The notes below the pieces were generated by a model, which was not told the DNA's origin, did no database searches, and saw nothing but the letters and a program-made list of their open reading frames with translations. A program made the translations under genes and the position numbers. A stretch of 64,000 nucleotides of DNA from Streptomyces diastatochromogenes (lineage in GTDB: Bacteria; Actinomycetota; Actinomycetes; Streptomycetales; Streptomycetaceae). Shown here one piece after another: positions 36,238 through 45,698 of this stretch. How positions within the stretch are numbered: position 1 is the stretch's first letter; every line of letters begins with the position of its first letter. The stretch covers positions 62,001 to 126,000 of the forward strand of contig NZ_MCGQ01000009.1 of assembly GCF_002242805.1 (NCBI RefSeq). Reading direction: 5' to 3'.

Positions 36238-37830
36238 TCACTTGGCGGCAGCGGCAGGAACGTCCTCGCCGAGCAGCTTGCCGTCCGAGGTCTCGAACTG
36301 CTTCTTGAACTCCGCGACGGCGTCGTCGATCGCCTGGATCGTGTCGTCCGACATCTTGGCGCCCTCGCGGATCGAGGTGAGCAGGCCCGACTCCTTGCGG
36401 TGCAGGTAGTCCAGCAGCTCCCGCTCGAAGCGGCGGATGTCGGCGACCGGGACCTCGTCCATACGGCCGTTGGTGCCGGCCCAGACGGAGACGACCTGGT
36501 TCTCGGTGGACATCGGCTGGTACTGGTCCTGCTTCAGCAGCTCGACCATGCGCTGACCGCGCTCCAGCTGGGCCTTGGAGGCCGCGTCCAGGTCGGAACC
36601 GAAGGCGGCGAACGCCTCCAGCTCACGGAACTGGGCGAGGTCCACACGGAGGCGGCCGGAGACCTGGCGCATCGCCTTGTGCTGGGCGGAACCACCGACT
36701 CGGGAGACGGAGATACCGACGTTCAGCGCGGGCCGCTGACCGGCGTTGAACAGGTCCGACTCCAGGAAGCACTGGCCGTCGGTGATGGAGATGACGTTGG
36801 TCGGGATGAACGCCGAGACGTCGTTGGCCTTGGTCTCGACGATCGGCAGACCGGTCATCGAGCCGGCACCCATGTCGTCGGAGAGCTTGGCGCAGCGCTC
36901 CAGCAGACGGGAGTGCAGGTAGAAGACGTCACCCGGGTAGGCCTCACGGCCCGGCGGGCGGCGCAGCAGCAGGGACACGGCGCGGTAGGCGTCGGCCTGC
37001 TTCGACAGGTCGTCGAAGATGATGAGGACGTGCTTGCCGTCGTACATCCACTGCTGACCGATGGCCGAACCGGTGTACGGCGCCAGGTACTTGAAGCCGG
37101 CCGGGTCGGACGCCGGGGCGGCGACGATGGTCGTGTACTCCAGGGCGCCGTTCTCCTCCAGCGCGCGGCGCACGCCGGCGATGGTGGAGCCCTTCTGGCC
37201 GATGGCGACGTAGATGCAGCGGACCTGCTTCTTCGGGTCGCCCGAGCGCCAGTTGTCGCGCTGGTTGATGATCGTGTCGACGGCCAGGGCGGTCTTGCCG
37301 GTCTGGCGGTCACCGATGATCAGCTGACGCTGACCACGGCCGATCGGGGTCATCGCGTCGACGGCCTTGTAGCCCGTCTCCATCGGCTCGTGCACCGACT
37401 TGCGCTGCATGACCGTGGGGGCCTGCAGCTCGAGGGCGCGGCGGCCGGACGTCTCGATCTCGCCGAGGCCGTCGATCGGGTTGCCGAGCGGGTCGACGAC
37501 ACGGCCGAGGTAGCCCTCGCCGACCGCGACGGAGAGGACCTCACCGGTACGCGTGACCGGCTGACCCTCCTCGATGCCGCTGAACTCACCGAGGACGATG
37601 GCACCGATCTCGCGCTCCTCGAGGTTGAGGGCGAGGCCGAGGGTGCCGTCCTCGAACTTCAGCAGTTCGTTGGCCATGGCCGAGGGAAGACCCTCGATCT
37701 TCGCGATGCCGTCGCCGGCAAGGGTGACCGTACCGACCTCCTCGCGCGAGGCCGCGTCCGGCTTGTACGACTGGACAAAGTTCTCCAGCGCGTCCCGGAT
37801 CTCCTCCGGCCGGATCGTGAGCTCCGCCAT
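36238..37830 (-). CDS. atpA: ATP synthase alpha subunit
   Basis: A 530-residue non-catalytic F1 subunit. The P-loop is GDRQTGKTA; the family-typical block is around PAINVGLSVSRVG-like ([17 protein letters not shown]). With AtpD it forms the alternating hexamer that carries out ATP synthesis. The C-terminal extension ([13 protein letters not shown]) is short. The ATG is about 130 bp after the atpH stop, a larger gap than elsewhere in the operon, so an internal promoter or processing site is possible. Confidence 0.97.
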   Translation of the reverse strand: MAELTIRPEEIRDALENFVQSYKPDAASREEVGTVTLAGDGIAKIEGLPSAMANELLKFEDGTLGLALNLEEREIGAIVLGEFSGIEEGQPVTRTGEVLSVAVGEGYLGRVVDPLGNPIDGLGEIETSGRRALELQAPTVMQRKSVHEPMETGYKAVDAMTPIGRGQRQLIIGDRQTGKTALAVDTIINQRDNWRSGDPKKQVRCIYVAIGQKGSTIAGVRRALEENGALEYTTIVAAPASDPAGFKYLAPYTGSAIGQQWMYDGKHVLIIFDDLSKQADAYRAVSLLLRRPPGREAYPGDVFYLHSRLLERCAKLSDDMGAGSMTGLPIVETKANDVSAFIPTNVISITDGQCFLESDLFNAGQRPALNVGISVSRVGGSAQHKAMRQVSGRLRVDLAQFRELEAFAAFGSDLDAASKAQLERGQRMVELLKQDQYQPMSTENQVVSVWAGTNGRMDEVPVADIRRFERELLDYLHRKESGLLTSIREGAKMSDDTIQAIDDAVAEFKKQFETSDGKLLGEDVPAAAAK

Positions 37831-37959
37831 CTGGGTTCCCTGCTCTCCTTGTTGGGCCCGAAGTTTCTGTGGGGGTCTGGGGGCGACCCCCAGGAATCCT
37901 CTTCACGGCCCAACCAGGGCCGTAAGTACGTACTGCTTTTCTCGAATGCCGAGGTACCG

Positions 37960-38775
37960 CTAGCTCGCCATGCGGCGGGCCGCGTCCTCCAGCCGGTCCG
38001 CGAGGGAACCGTTGATGACCTCGTCACCGACCTGCACCCGGATCCCGCCGACGACCTCGGGGTCGACGTCCAGGTTGAGGTGCATCCGGCGGCCGTAGAG
38101 CTTGGTCAGGGCGGCGCCGAGGCGCTGCTTCTGCCCGTCGCTCAGCGGCACCGCCGAGGTGACGACGGCGACCATGCGGTCCCGGCGCTCGGCGGCGAGC
38201 TTGGACAGGGACTCCAGTCCCGCTTCCAGGCTACGTCCACGCGGCGCGGTCACGAGGCGCGTCACCAGGCGCTCGGTGGCGGGCTTGGCCCGGCCGCCGA
38301 GGAGCCGGTGCAGCAGCTCGATCTTGGCCGAGACGCTCGCGGAGCGGTCGGTGAGCGCGGCACGCAGCTCGGTGTTCGAGGAGACGATCCGGCCGAACCG
38401 GAACAGCTCGTCCTCGACGTCGTCGAGCGTGTCCGTCTTCTCCGCCGCCGTGAGGTCGGCGATGTTCGCCAGCTCCTCCAGCGAGTCCACCAGGTCGCGC
38501 GGCTGCGACCAGCGGGAACGGACCATGCCGGACACCACGTCGACCGTGGTCTCGCCGACCTGGCCGCCGATCAGGCGCCGGACCAGCTCGGCCTTGGCCT
38601 CACCGGGCTGCGCCGGGTCGGTGAAGACCCGACGCAGGCTGGGCTCGCGGTCGAGCAGCGCGGTGACGGCCGCCAGCTCGTCCGCGAGCTGGACGGCGTC
38701 CACGGACGTGGAGTCCGTCAGCGCGTCGAGACGCTCACGTGCGGCTGCCAGGGCCTCGCGGCTCGCTCCGTTCAT
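37960..38775 (-). CDS. atpH: ATP synthase delta subunit
   Basis: A 271-residue subunit, the long form usual in actinobacteria. It holds the peripheral stalk to the top of F1. The N-terminal helical part contains DREPSLRRVFTDPAQPGEAK; the C-terminal conserved end is GGIRVQVGDEVINGSLADRLE, typical of OSCP/delta. The ATG overlaps the atpF stop by 4 bp (ATGA). Confidence 0.95.
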   Translation of the reverse strand: MNGASREALAAARERLDALTDSTSVDAVQLADELAAVTALLDREPSLRRVFTDPAQPGEAKAELVRRLIGGQVGETTVDVVSGMVRSRWSQPRDLVDSLEELANIADLTAAEKTDTLDDVEDELFRFGRIVSSNTELRAALTDRSASVSAKIELLHRLLGGRAKPATERLVTRLVTAPRGRSLEAGLESLSKLAAERRDRMVAVVTSAVPLSDGQKQRLGAALTKLYGRRMHLNLDVDPEVVGGIRVQVGDEVINGSLADRLEDAARRMAS

Positions 38776-39317
38776 CGCGTGGCCTCGGCCTTCTCCTCGA
38801 GCTCGTCGAGGAAGCGGTCGATCACACGGCTCTGCCGGGCGTGGTCCTCGAGGGACTCACCGACGAGCTTGCCGGCCAGTTCGGTGGCGAGCTTGCCGAC
38901 GTCCTGACGCAGGGCGCCCGCGGCGGCCTTGCGGTCCGCCTCGATCTGGGTGTGACCGGCGGCGACGATCTCCTCGCGCTGCCGCTGGCCCTCGGCCCGC
39001 ATCTCGGCGATGAGGGCGGCACCCTGCTCCTGCGCCTCCTGGCGCAGGCGCGCGGCCTCGTGCCGGGCCTCGGCGAGCTGGGCCTTGTACTGCTCGAGGA
39101 CGCTCTGGGCCTCGGTCTGCGCGGCCTCGGCCTTCTCGATACCGCCCTCGATGGCCTCGCGACGCTCTTCCAGAACCTTGTTGATGGTCGGGAGGAGCTT
39201 CTTGGCGAGGAAGATGAAGACGATGGCGAAAGCAATCAGGCCGATGACAAGCTCTGGGATCTCGGGGATCAGAGGATTCTGCTCCTCTGTCGCCGCCAGC
39301 GTTACCAGGGCGTTCAC
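38772..39317 (-). CDS. atpF: ATP synthase b subunit
   Basis: A 181-residue peripheral stalk protein. One N-terminal membrane helix (ELVIGLIAFAIVFIFLAKKLLP, about 22-43) is followed by a long Ala/Glu/Gln-rich helix that pairs with a second copy and reaches AtpH. GTG start preceded by GGAAGG. It overlaps atpH by 4 bp, ensuring coupled translation. Confidence 0.95.
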   Translation of the reverse strand: MNALVTLAATEEQNPLIPEIPELVIGLIAFAIVFIFLAKKLLPTINKVLEERREAIEGGIEKAEAAQTEAQSVLEQYKAQLAEARHEAARLRQEAQEQGAALIAEMRAEGQRQREEIVAAGHTQIEADRKAAAGALRQDVGKLATELAGKLVGESLEDHARQSRVIDRFLDELEEKAEATR

Positions 39318-39358
39318 ATCAGTGCCTTCCGTCTAAGGGAGTTGCGTCGAAGCGCGCT

Positions 39359-39619
<261 letters not shown>

Positions 39620-39681
39620 TTACGCGTACCGGTGGGGGTTGGCCACCGGTCAGTCAGGTTGGACAGGGAGGGCGAGGAGGC

Positions 39682-40497
39682 TCAGTGGTGCTCGGCGAGA
39701 GCGCCCTGAACGTAGTTGCAGGCGAGGAGTACGAAGACGTACGCCTGAACGGCCTGGATGAAGAGCTCGAACGCCGTGAGCAGGATGGTCATCACGAACG
39801 AGGCGCCAGCGTAGATGATGCCGATGCCGTTCAGCAGGTACCAGCTGCCGATGGTGAAGGTCAGCAGCAGCAGGTGGCCGGCGAACATGTTCGCGAAGAG
39901 TCGCACCGCGTGGGTGAAGGGCCGGATCAGGACGTTCGAGAAGAAGTCGATGATGACGATCACCGGCAGTACGGCGCCGAGCGACTTGTCGTAACCGGTG
40001 ATGTTCTTCAGACCGCCGGTGAACCCGTGCTTCTTGAACGTCAGGAACATCCACAGGATGTAGACGATGGCCGCCAGACCCGCCGGGAAGGCGATCATGG
40101 ACGTCACGGGGAACTGTGCCAGCGGGATCACGGACCACAGGTTCATGATCCAGATGAAGAAGAACAGCGACACCATGAGGGGTACGTACTTCTCGCCCTC
40201 GCGCTTGCCCAGCGTCTCGTAGACGATGCCGCGACGCACGAAGTCGTACCCGGCCTCACCGATCATCTGGAGCTTGCCCGGCACGAGCTTGGGCCTGGCG
40301 AACGCGGCCCAGAAGAAAGCGACGATCGCGACCGTGCCCAGCAGGGCGAGGAGCATCGGCTTGTTGAACTCGAACCCGCCGACAGTGAAGAGCGGCTTGA
40401 AGACAAAGGAGTGCAGGCCAGGAGCCGGGAATCCACATCCGGAGAAGATGTGACAGTCGGACTCGAAGGCGAGCACCTGAGTCGGGTCAGCACTCAC
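39682..40497 (-). CDS. atpB: ATP synthase a subunit
   Basis: A 271-residue Fo membrane subunit forming the proton half-channels against the c ring. The helix 4 region contains LIRPFTHAVRLFANMFAGHLLL, with the essential Arg in AVRLFANM. The open frame extends 12 codons further, but AAGGAG lies 6 nt before GTG 40497 (VSADPTQVLAF), which fixes the start there. A gap of 225 bp separates it from atpI. Confidence 0.95.
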   Translation of the reverse strand: MSADPTQVLAFESDCHIFSGCGFPAPGLHSFVFKPLFTVGGFEFNKPMLLALLGTVAIVAFFWAAFARPKLVPGKLQMIGEAGYDFVRRGIVYETLGKREGEKYVPLMVSLFFFIWIMNLWSVIPLAQFPVTSMIAFPAGLAAIVYILWMFLTFKKHGFTGGLKNITGYDKSLGAVLPVIVIIDFFSNVLIRPFTHAVRLFANMFAGHLLLLTFTIGSWYLLNGIGIIYAGASFVMTILLTAFELFIQAVQAYVFVLLACNYVQGALAEHH

Positions 40498-40722
40498 CGC
40501 GGGCTCCTTCATCGTGGCGCATAGGTACGGCAACCTCGTTGTGTCGGCGCGACGCGGGGCCGCGGTTCGGCACGGGACTGGTGTAACGGATGTGGGGGCG
40601 GCTGTGGGGCATCTCGCCTCGCGATTGAGCAGGCGTCAGCTCAGATGCCCGCGCCCGCGATGCCGCAGTTGGCACCGGACGATAGCAGCATCTCTGGCGT
40701 GCCTTTATCCCGGCCCTACCTC

Positions 40723-41163
40723 TCACCGTGAGTGCCCCGTCTTCTCGGGCTTGTCGCCCTTCGACGAGGCGTCAGGTTCGACGTAGAGGATCTTGGCCTT
40801 CATGTGGGCACGGGTCTGCGCGATGATCCACGCCAGGGTGGTGACCACAAGAACGATGGCGAAGACGCGGGGATTGAACAGCGTCGTGTCCTTGAACACG
40901 GCCACGAAGACGACGAGCAACAGCAACTGGGCCGTGTAAAGCATCAGGCCCATACCCTGGAACAACTGCGGAAGCGATTTGGCGATGCGCTGCAGCACGT
41001 AGAGACCGGACCCCATGAAGAGGCACACGACCGCCGTCGCGACGACAGCCCCGATCGCTCCCTTGCCGCCCGCGGCCACTCCGCTGACGACGGCGGCAAG
41101 CGCGCCGACGACAGCCGTGGGTACGGCGGCCTGGGCCAGGATCCGGGCGTCATTGGACGGCAT
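40723..41163 (-). CDS. atpI: ATP synthase protein I
   Basis: A 146-residue protein with four membrane helices (AVVGALAAVVSGVAAG, IGAVVATAVVCLFMGSG, LYTAQLLLLVVFVAVF, FAIVLVVTTLAWIIA) and a charged tail (PDASSKGDKPEKTG). AtpI proteins assist assembly of the c ring and sit first in bacterial atp operons, as here. The ATG has GCGGAG upstream. The operon promoter must lie in the 372-bp gap before wecA. Confidence 0.92.
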   Translation of the reverse strand: MPSNDARILAQAAVPTAVVGALAAVVSGVAAGGKGAIGAVVATAVVCLFMGSGLYVLQRIAKSLPQLFQGMGLMLYTAQLLLLVVFVAVFKDTTLFNPRVFAIVLVVTTLAWIIAQTRAHMKAKILYVEPDASSKGDKPEKTGHSR

Positions 41164-41535
41164 GGCGGCAACTCCGCTTTCACAGGGGGGCAGGGTGTCG
41201 TCATGGACGAGCGTAGTCCCGGGCTGAGTGATCGAGACCTCACGCCATTGGACCGACGCACTTCGGTCCTTCGGCTCTATCCGGGGTTCTCGTGAACCGT
41301 ATCACAAACTATTTGATGAGGTCTTTACCTGGTAGGTGTGCCCGCTGTCACACATGAGAGTGACAGCGCGCGTCTGTGCAAAAACCGAGGTGTGTTGTCT
41401 GGTATTGGGACCCTTTGCTCCCCCACGACTTGGCAATGCTCTAGTCAGATTCTTACCTTGCCGTGGGCAGGAGAGCCCCTTGATCAGGGTCTCCGCGATC
41501 TTGAATTCGGGACTCGGACAACGGTGGCGGCAGGG
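41164..41535. other. 372-bp gap with the atp operon promoter region
   Basis: No coding sequence is evident. It holds the 3' end of the wecA transcript and the promoter of the atp operon, both reading leftward. AT-rich sequence around 41300-41330 is the likeliest promoter area, but I see no -35/-10 pair good enough to name. A perfect inverted repeat lies at 41343-41368. Confidence 0.4.
41343..41368. repeat. perfect inverted repeat upstream of atpI
   Basis: CGCTGTCAC and GTGACAGCG (9-nt arms) around an 8-nt loop, about 180 bp upstream of the atpI start. Either a regulator-binding palindrome or the hairpin end of the wecA transcript; there is no T-tract, which favours the former slightly. Confidence 0.5.
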
Positions 41536-42840
41536 CTACCGCACGTCGGCCTCGGGCCCCCGGTCCGGTACCAGGGCCTGGTCCCGGAGCGCCGTGGAGC
41601 CGTGGCACTCGCGTACCGCGGCGCCCGCCGGCAGCCCGGCGTCGAGTGCGGGGACCGCCCGCCGCCTGCGGTACCGCGGCGGCACGAAGCGCTCCGCCCA
41701 CCTGGGGGCACGCGGGGTGAAGCGGGGCAGCAGGAGCAGGACCAGGCCGATCGCGCTGAGGAAGACCACGCCCAGCACGATCCACATCGACGCCGAGTTC
41801 ACCGAGTACGCCAGCGCGCCGAAGGCGATCAGCGCCGACCAGAAGTACATGATCAGCACGGCCCGGCTGTGCGAGTGGCCGATCTCCAGCAGCCGGTGGT
41901 GCAGATGGCCCCGGTCGGCCGCGAACGGGGACTGGCCGCGCCAGGTGCGGCGCACGATGGCCAGGACCAGGTCCGCCGCCGGTACGGCGATGATCGTCAG
42001 CGGGAGCAGCAGCGGGATGTAGACCGGCACCGTCTGGTGCACCGCCGCCTTCTCCGAACCCGTGAAGAGGGCCAGCGCGTCCGGGTCGACCTGCCCCGTG
42101 ATGGAGATCGCACCCGCGGCCAGCACCAGCCCGATCAGCATCGAGCCGGAGTCACCCATGAAGATCCGCGCCGGGTGCATGTTGTGCGGCAGGAAGCCCA
42201 GGCACATGCCCATCAGGATCGCCGCGAACAGGGTCGCCGGCGCGGCGGCCTCGATGCCGTACGAGTACCAGATCCGGTACGAGTACAGGAAGAACGCCGC
42301 CGCCGCGATGCACACCATGCCCGCGGCCAGGCCGTCCAGGCCGTCCACGAAGTTCACCGCGTTGATCGTGATGACGACCAGGGCGACCGTGAGCAGCGTG
42401 CCCTGCCACTGGGTCAGCGCCACGTTGCCGACACCCGGGATGGGCAGCCACAGGATCGTCAGACCCTGCATGACCATGACGCCCGCGGCGATCATCTGGC
42501 CGCCCAGCTTGATCAGCGCGTCGATCTCGAACTTGTCGTCCAGGACACCGATCAGCCAGATCAGCGCCGCCCCGGAGAGCAGCGCCCGCGGCTCGTTGGA
42601 CTTGGCGAAGACCTCGTTGAGGTTCGTGAGGTGGTCCGCGACCAGCAGACCCGCGCACAGGCCGAAGAACATGGCGATCCCGCCGAGGCGCGGAGTGGGC
42701 TCCCGGTGCACGTCACGTGCCCGGATCTCCGGCATGGCTCCGGCCACGATCGCGAACTTCCGTACCGGCCCTGTCAGCAGATACGTCACCGCGGCCGTGA
42801 TGCAGAGCGTCAGCAGGTATTCACGCACGGGCTTCCCCAC
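41536..42840 (-). CDS. wecA: WecA-like undecaprenyl-phosphate sugar-1-phosphate transferase
   Basis: A 434-residue polytopic enzyme of the MraY/WecA family, probably transferring GlcNAc-1-phosphate from UDP-GlcNAc to undecaprenyl phosphate. About ten or eleven membrane helices are visible. Catalytic motifs are LIGVLDDKFEID (Asp pair), NAVNFVDGLDGLAAG, RIFMGDSGSM and the C-terminal HLHHRLLEIGHS, all normal for WecA. The start is either GTG 42840 or GTG 42828; the second has GGGGA upstream. Its product would initiate teichoic acid or other wall glycopolymers. It lies downstream of the SHMT gene on the same strand, before the atp operon. Confidence 0.9.
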   Translation of the reverse strand: MGKPVREYLLTLCITAAVTYLLTGPVRKFAIVAGAMPEIRARDVHREPTPRLGGIAMFFGLCAGLLVADHLTNLNEVFAKSNEPRALLSGAALIWLIGVLDDKFEIDALIKLGGQMIAAGVMVMQGLTILWLPIPGVGNVALTQWQGTLLTVALVVITINAVNFVDGLDGLAAGMVCIAAAAFFLYSYRIWYSYGIEAAAPATLFAAILMGMCLGFLPHNMHPARIFMGDSGSMLIGLVLAAGAISITGQVDPDALALFTGSEKAAVHQTVPVYIPLLLPLTIIAVPAADLVLAIVRRTWRGQSPFAADRGHLHHRLLEIGHSHSRAVLIMYFWSALIAFGALAYSVNSASMWIVLGVVFLSAIGLVLLLLPRFTPRAPRWAERFVPPRYRRRRAVPALDAGLPAGAAVRECHGSTALRDQALVPDRGPEADVR

Positions 42841-42979
42841 AGGTCTCGCTGGCCATCACAGCCCACCACCCTAGCGAGCGACGCATATGGATGAGGACTG
42901 CCGGGTAGCGACGATGGTTGCACGCCTGGCTGTGCACGGCGGTGCACACCGGGGTGTACGGATGTGCGCCCACCCCCGC

Positions 42980-44218
42980 TCAGCCGGGATACGGCGGAAA
43001 TCTACCGGCCAGCTCGCGCACCTCCTCCCGCGCCGCGGCCGGTTCCGTCTCGCCCCGCAGGACCGAGGCCAGCAGCGCGGCGATCTTGACCATCTCCGGC
43101 TCCCCCATGCCCTGCGTGGTCACCGCGGCCGTCCCCAGGCGCAGCCCGCGGCCGTCGCCGTGCGGCAGCACACAGCAGTCCAGGACGAACCCGGCGCCCG
43201 CCAGCCGGCCGCGCGCGGTGCGCCCGTCCACACCGAGCGGGGCCGGGTCGGTGGTGATCAGGTGGGTGTCCGTGCCGCCGGTGGTGACCGACAGCCCCTC
43301 GCTGACCAGCTGGGCCGCGAGAACCCTCGCATTGGCGACCACCTGATGGGCGTACGCGCCGAACGCCGGTGTTGCCGCCTCGCCGAACGCGACGGCCTTG
43401 GCGGCGATGGTGTGCATCTGCGCGCCGCCCTGGGTGAAGGGGAAGACCGCCCGGTCGACGCGCTCGGCCAGCTCACCGCCGCACAGGATCATTCCGCCGC
43501 GCGGGCCGCGCAGCACCTTGTGGGTGGTGGCGCACACCACGTCCGCGTACGGCACCGGGCTGGGCGCCGCTCCCCCGGCGACCAGGCCGATGGGGTGCGC
43601 GGCGTCGGCGATCAGATAGGCGCCCACCTCGTCGGAGACCTCCCGGAAGAAGGCGTAGTCGAGGTGGCGGGGGTAGGCGATCGAGCCGCACACGATGGCC
43701 TTGGGCCGGTGATTGCGGGCCAGGTGGCGCACCTGGTCGTGGTCGATGAGCCCGGTCTCGGCGTCGACGCCGTACCCGACGAAGTCGAACCAGCGGCCGG
43801 AGAAGTTCGCGGGCGAGCCGTGGGTGAGATGGCCGCCGTAGGACAGCCCGAGGGCGAGGACGGTGTCGCCGGGGCGCAGCAGGGCGGCGTAGGCGGCCAG
43901 GACGGCCGAGGAGCCCGAGTGGGACTGCACGTTGGCGTGCTCGGCGCCGAAGAGCGCCTTGGCCCGCTCGACCGCGAGGCGCTCGGCGACGTCGACCAGT
44001 TCGCAGCCGCCGTGGTGCCGGGCGCCGGGGTAGCCCTCGGCGTACTTGTTGGCGAGCGGCGAGCCGAGGGCTGCGAGCACGGCCGGCGAGGTGAAGTTCT
44101 CGGCGGCGATCAGCTGCAGCGTCGTCGACTGCCGCGTGAGCTCTCCGAGCAGGAGATCGGCGATTTCGGGGTCCTGTCGCCGCAAGACGTCGGTCTCGAG
44201 GGTAGGGGTAACCGCCAT
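42980..44218 (-). CDS. glyA: SHMT-family PLP enzyme with altered active-site tyrosines
   Basis: A 412-residue fold-type I PLP enzyme. PLP Lys234 (ATTHKVLRGPRGG), Asp205/His208 (IADAAHPIGLVAGG) and the substrate loop NKYAEGYPG (57-65, with Tyr59 and Glu61) match serine hydroxymethyltransferase. The usual RYYGGCE is RHHGGCE here, so the pair equivalent to E. coli Tyr64-Tyr65 is His68-His69. The later block reads GLRLGTAAVTTQGM instead of the usual GTPAxTTRG. Streptomyces carry more than one glyA; this is the divergent copy. It may act as an SHMT, a threonine aldolase or a related enzyme; the changes make canonical activity uncertain. It lies between wecA and the phosphatase homologue. Confidence 0.85.
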   Translation of the reverse strand: MAVTPTLETDVLRRQDPEIADLLLGELTRQSTTLQLIAAENFTSPAVLAALGSPLANKYAEGYPGARHHGGCELVDVAERLAVERAKALFGAEHANVQSHSGSSAVLAAYAALLRPGDTVLALGLSYGGHLTHGSPANFSGRWFDFVGYGVDAETGLIDHDQVRHLARNHRPKAIVCGSIAYPRHLDYAFFREVSDEVGAYLIADAAHPIGLVAGGAAPSPVPYADVVCATTHKVLRGPRGGMILCGGELAERVDRAVFPFTQGGAQMHTIAAKAVAFGEAATPAFGAYAHQVVANARVLAAQLVSEGLSVTTGGTDTHLITTDPAPLGVDGRTARGRLAGAGFVLDCCVLPHGDGRGLRLGTAAVTTQGMGEPEMVKIAALLASVLRGETEPAAAREEVRELAGRFPPYPG

Positions 44219-44312
44219 GGTGGGCTCCCGGGCGTCGGCGGGGACGTAGGTCCAATGTAGGCCCGGGATGTGCGGAATGCCCGGTATCGAGGACGCGCCG
44301 GCCCGGAGTGGC

Positions 44313-44993
44313 CTACATCCGCGCCGTTACGCCGGTCAACGCCGTGACCACCGGATCCAGCGCCTCGTGTATCTCGTCCCCGATCGACCGGAAGAACGGC
44401 AGCGGCGCCCCGTACGGGTCGTACACCTCGTCCGCCTCGGCGTTGGGCGCCAGCAGCCACCCGCGTAGAGCAGCGGCCGCACGGACCAGCGCCCGCGCCC
44501 GCGCGACCACGCCGTCCTCCAGCGGCGGCAGCGTGGCCGGATCTATCGCGCGGACCAGACGGGTGAACTCCTTCAGCGTGAACGTCCGCAGCCCCGCCGA
44601 GTGCCCCATCGAGATCACCTGGGCCCGGTGGTCGCGCGTGGCCGTCAGCACCAGGTCGGCCATGATCACGTGCTCGTCCAGCAGTTCCCGGCCGACGAAG
44701 CCGGAGGCGTCCGCGCCGAACTCGGCCAGCACGGCCTCCGCGTTGGCCTCCATGGGCGCGCCCTCGTGGCCCCAGGTGCCCGCGCTCTCCACGATCAGCC
44801 CACCGCCGAGTACGCCGAGCCGCTCCGCCACGAAATGGCGGGTCAGCCGCTCGGTGATGGGCGAGCGGCACACGTTGCCGGTGCTGACGTGGAGGATGCG
44901 GAAGCTGTCACGCGGAAGCCCCACGAACGTCGTCGTGATCTCCGCGTCACGTTCCCCGTTGCCTATGCCACGCCCCGCGTCAGGGGCCGTCAA
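44313..44993 (-). CDS. low-molecular-weight phosphatase homologue lacking the nucleophilic cysteine
   Basis: A 226-residue protein with the LMW protein tyrosine phosphatase fold. The P-loop normally reads V-C-x-G-N-x-C-R-S; here it is HVSTGNVCRSP, with Ser37 in place of the catalytic Cys while Arg43 is kept. A YDPYG segment fits the general-acid loop. The TTG start at 44993 overlaps the stop of the sua5 gene (TTGA), with GAGGTGG upstream, so the two genes are translated together. A pseudophosphatase or a very different chemistry is implied; I recall the same change in other Streptomyces orthologues. The long open frame upstream is an artefact. Confidence 0.83.
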   Translation of the reverse strand: MTAPDAGRGIGNGERDAEITTTFVGLPRDSFRILHVSTGNVCRSPITERLTRHFVAERLGVLGGGLIVESAGTWGHEGAPMEANAEAVLAEFGADASGFVGRELLDEHVIMADLVLTATRDHRAQVISMGHSAGLRTFTLKEFTRLVRAIDPATLPPLEDGVVARARALVRAAAALRGWLLAPNAEADEVYDPYGAPLPFFRSIGDEIHEALDPVVTALTGVTARM

Positions 44994-45637
44994 TTCGCCA
45001 CCTCGAGGTCGGGTACGACCTTCCGCAGCTCGTCCGGGGAGATCGCGCCCTCGCGCAGCAGCACCGGCACCGGGCCGGTGACGTCCACGATGGACGACGG
45101 CACGTTGCCGGGGGTGGCGCCGCCGTCGAGGTAGACGGAGACGGAGTCGCCGAGCATGTTCTGGGCGGCGTCGCAGTCCTCCGGCGCCGGGTGGCCGGTG
45201 AGGTTCGCCGAGGACACGGCCATGGGGCCGACCTCGGTGAGCAGCTCGATGGCGACCGGGTGCAGCGGCATGCGCACGGCGACCGTGCCGCGGGTGTCGC
45301 CGAGGTCCCACTGCAGGGACGGCTGGTGCCGGGCGACCAGCGTGAGGGCGCCCGGCCAGAACGCGTCGACGAGTTCCCAGGCCAGCTCGGAGAAGTCCGT
45401 GACCAGGCCGTGCAGGGTGTTCGGGGAGCCGATGAGGACGGGGGTGGGCATGTTGCGGCCCCGGCCCTTGGCGGCGAGTAGATCGGCGACGGCCTCCGAG
45501 GAGAACGCGTCGGCGCCGATGCCGTACACCGTGTCGGTCGGCAGCACCACCAGCTCGCCCCGGCGGACCGCGGACGCGGCTTCACGCAGACCCGTCACGC
45601 GGTCGGTCGCGTCGTTGGTGTCGTATCGCCGTGCCAT
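44990..45637 (-). CDS. sua5: L-threonylcarbamoyladenylate synthase (Sua5/YwlC/YrdC family)
   Basis: A 215-residue enzyme that makes threonylcarbamoyl-AMP from threonine, bicarbonate and ATP, the first step of the t6A tRNA modification at position 37 of ANN-decoding tRNAs. Typical features are VLPTDTVYGIGADA, AKGRGRNMPTPVLIG, TVAVRMPLHP and MAVSSANLTGHP (KxR/SxN binding residues). There is no C-terminal Sua5 domain, so it is the short YrdC-like form. The stop overlaps the next gene's TTG by 4 bp. It follows prmC, so RNA-modification and release-factor genes are clustered. Confidence 0.94.
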   Translation of the reverse strand: MARRYDTNDATDRVTGLREAASAVRRGELVVLPTDTVYGIGADAFSSEAVADLLAAKGRGRNMPTPVLIGSPNTLHGLVTDFSELAWELVDAFWPGALTLVARHQPSLQWDLGDTRGTVAVRMPLHPVAIELLTEVGPMAVSSANLTGHPAPEDCDAAQNMLGDSVSVYLDGGATPGNVPSSIVDVTGPVPVLLREGAISPDELRKVVPDLEVAN

Positions 45638-45698
45638 GTCTAGCGGGCCTCCTCGTACACGTAATGCGGGGCTTCAGAAAACACTGCCGTCGGGGTGC

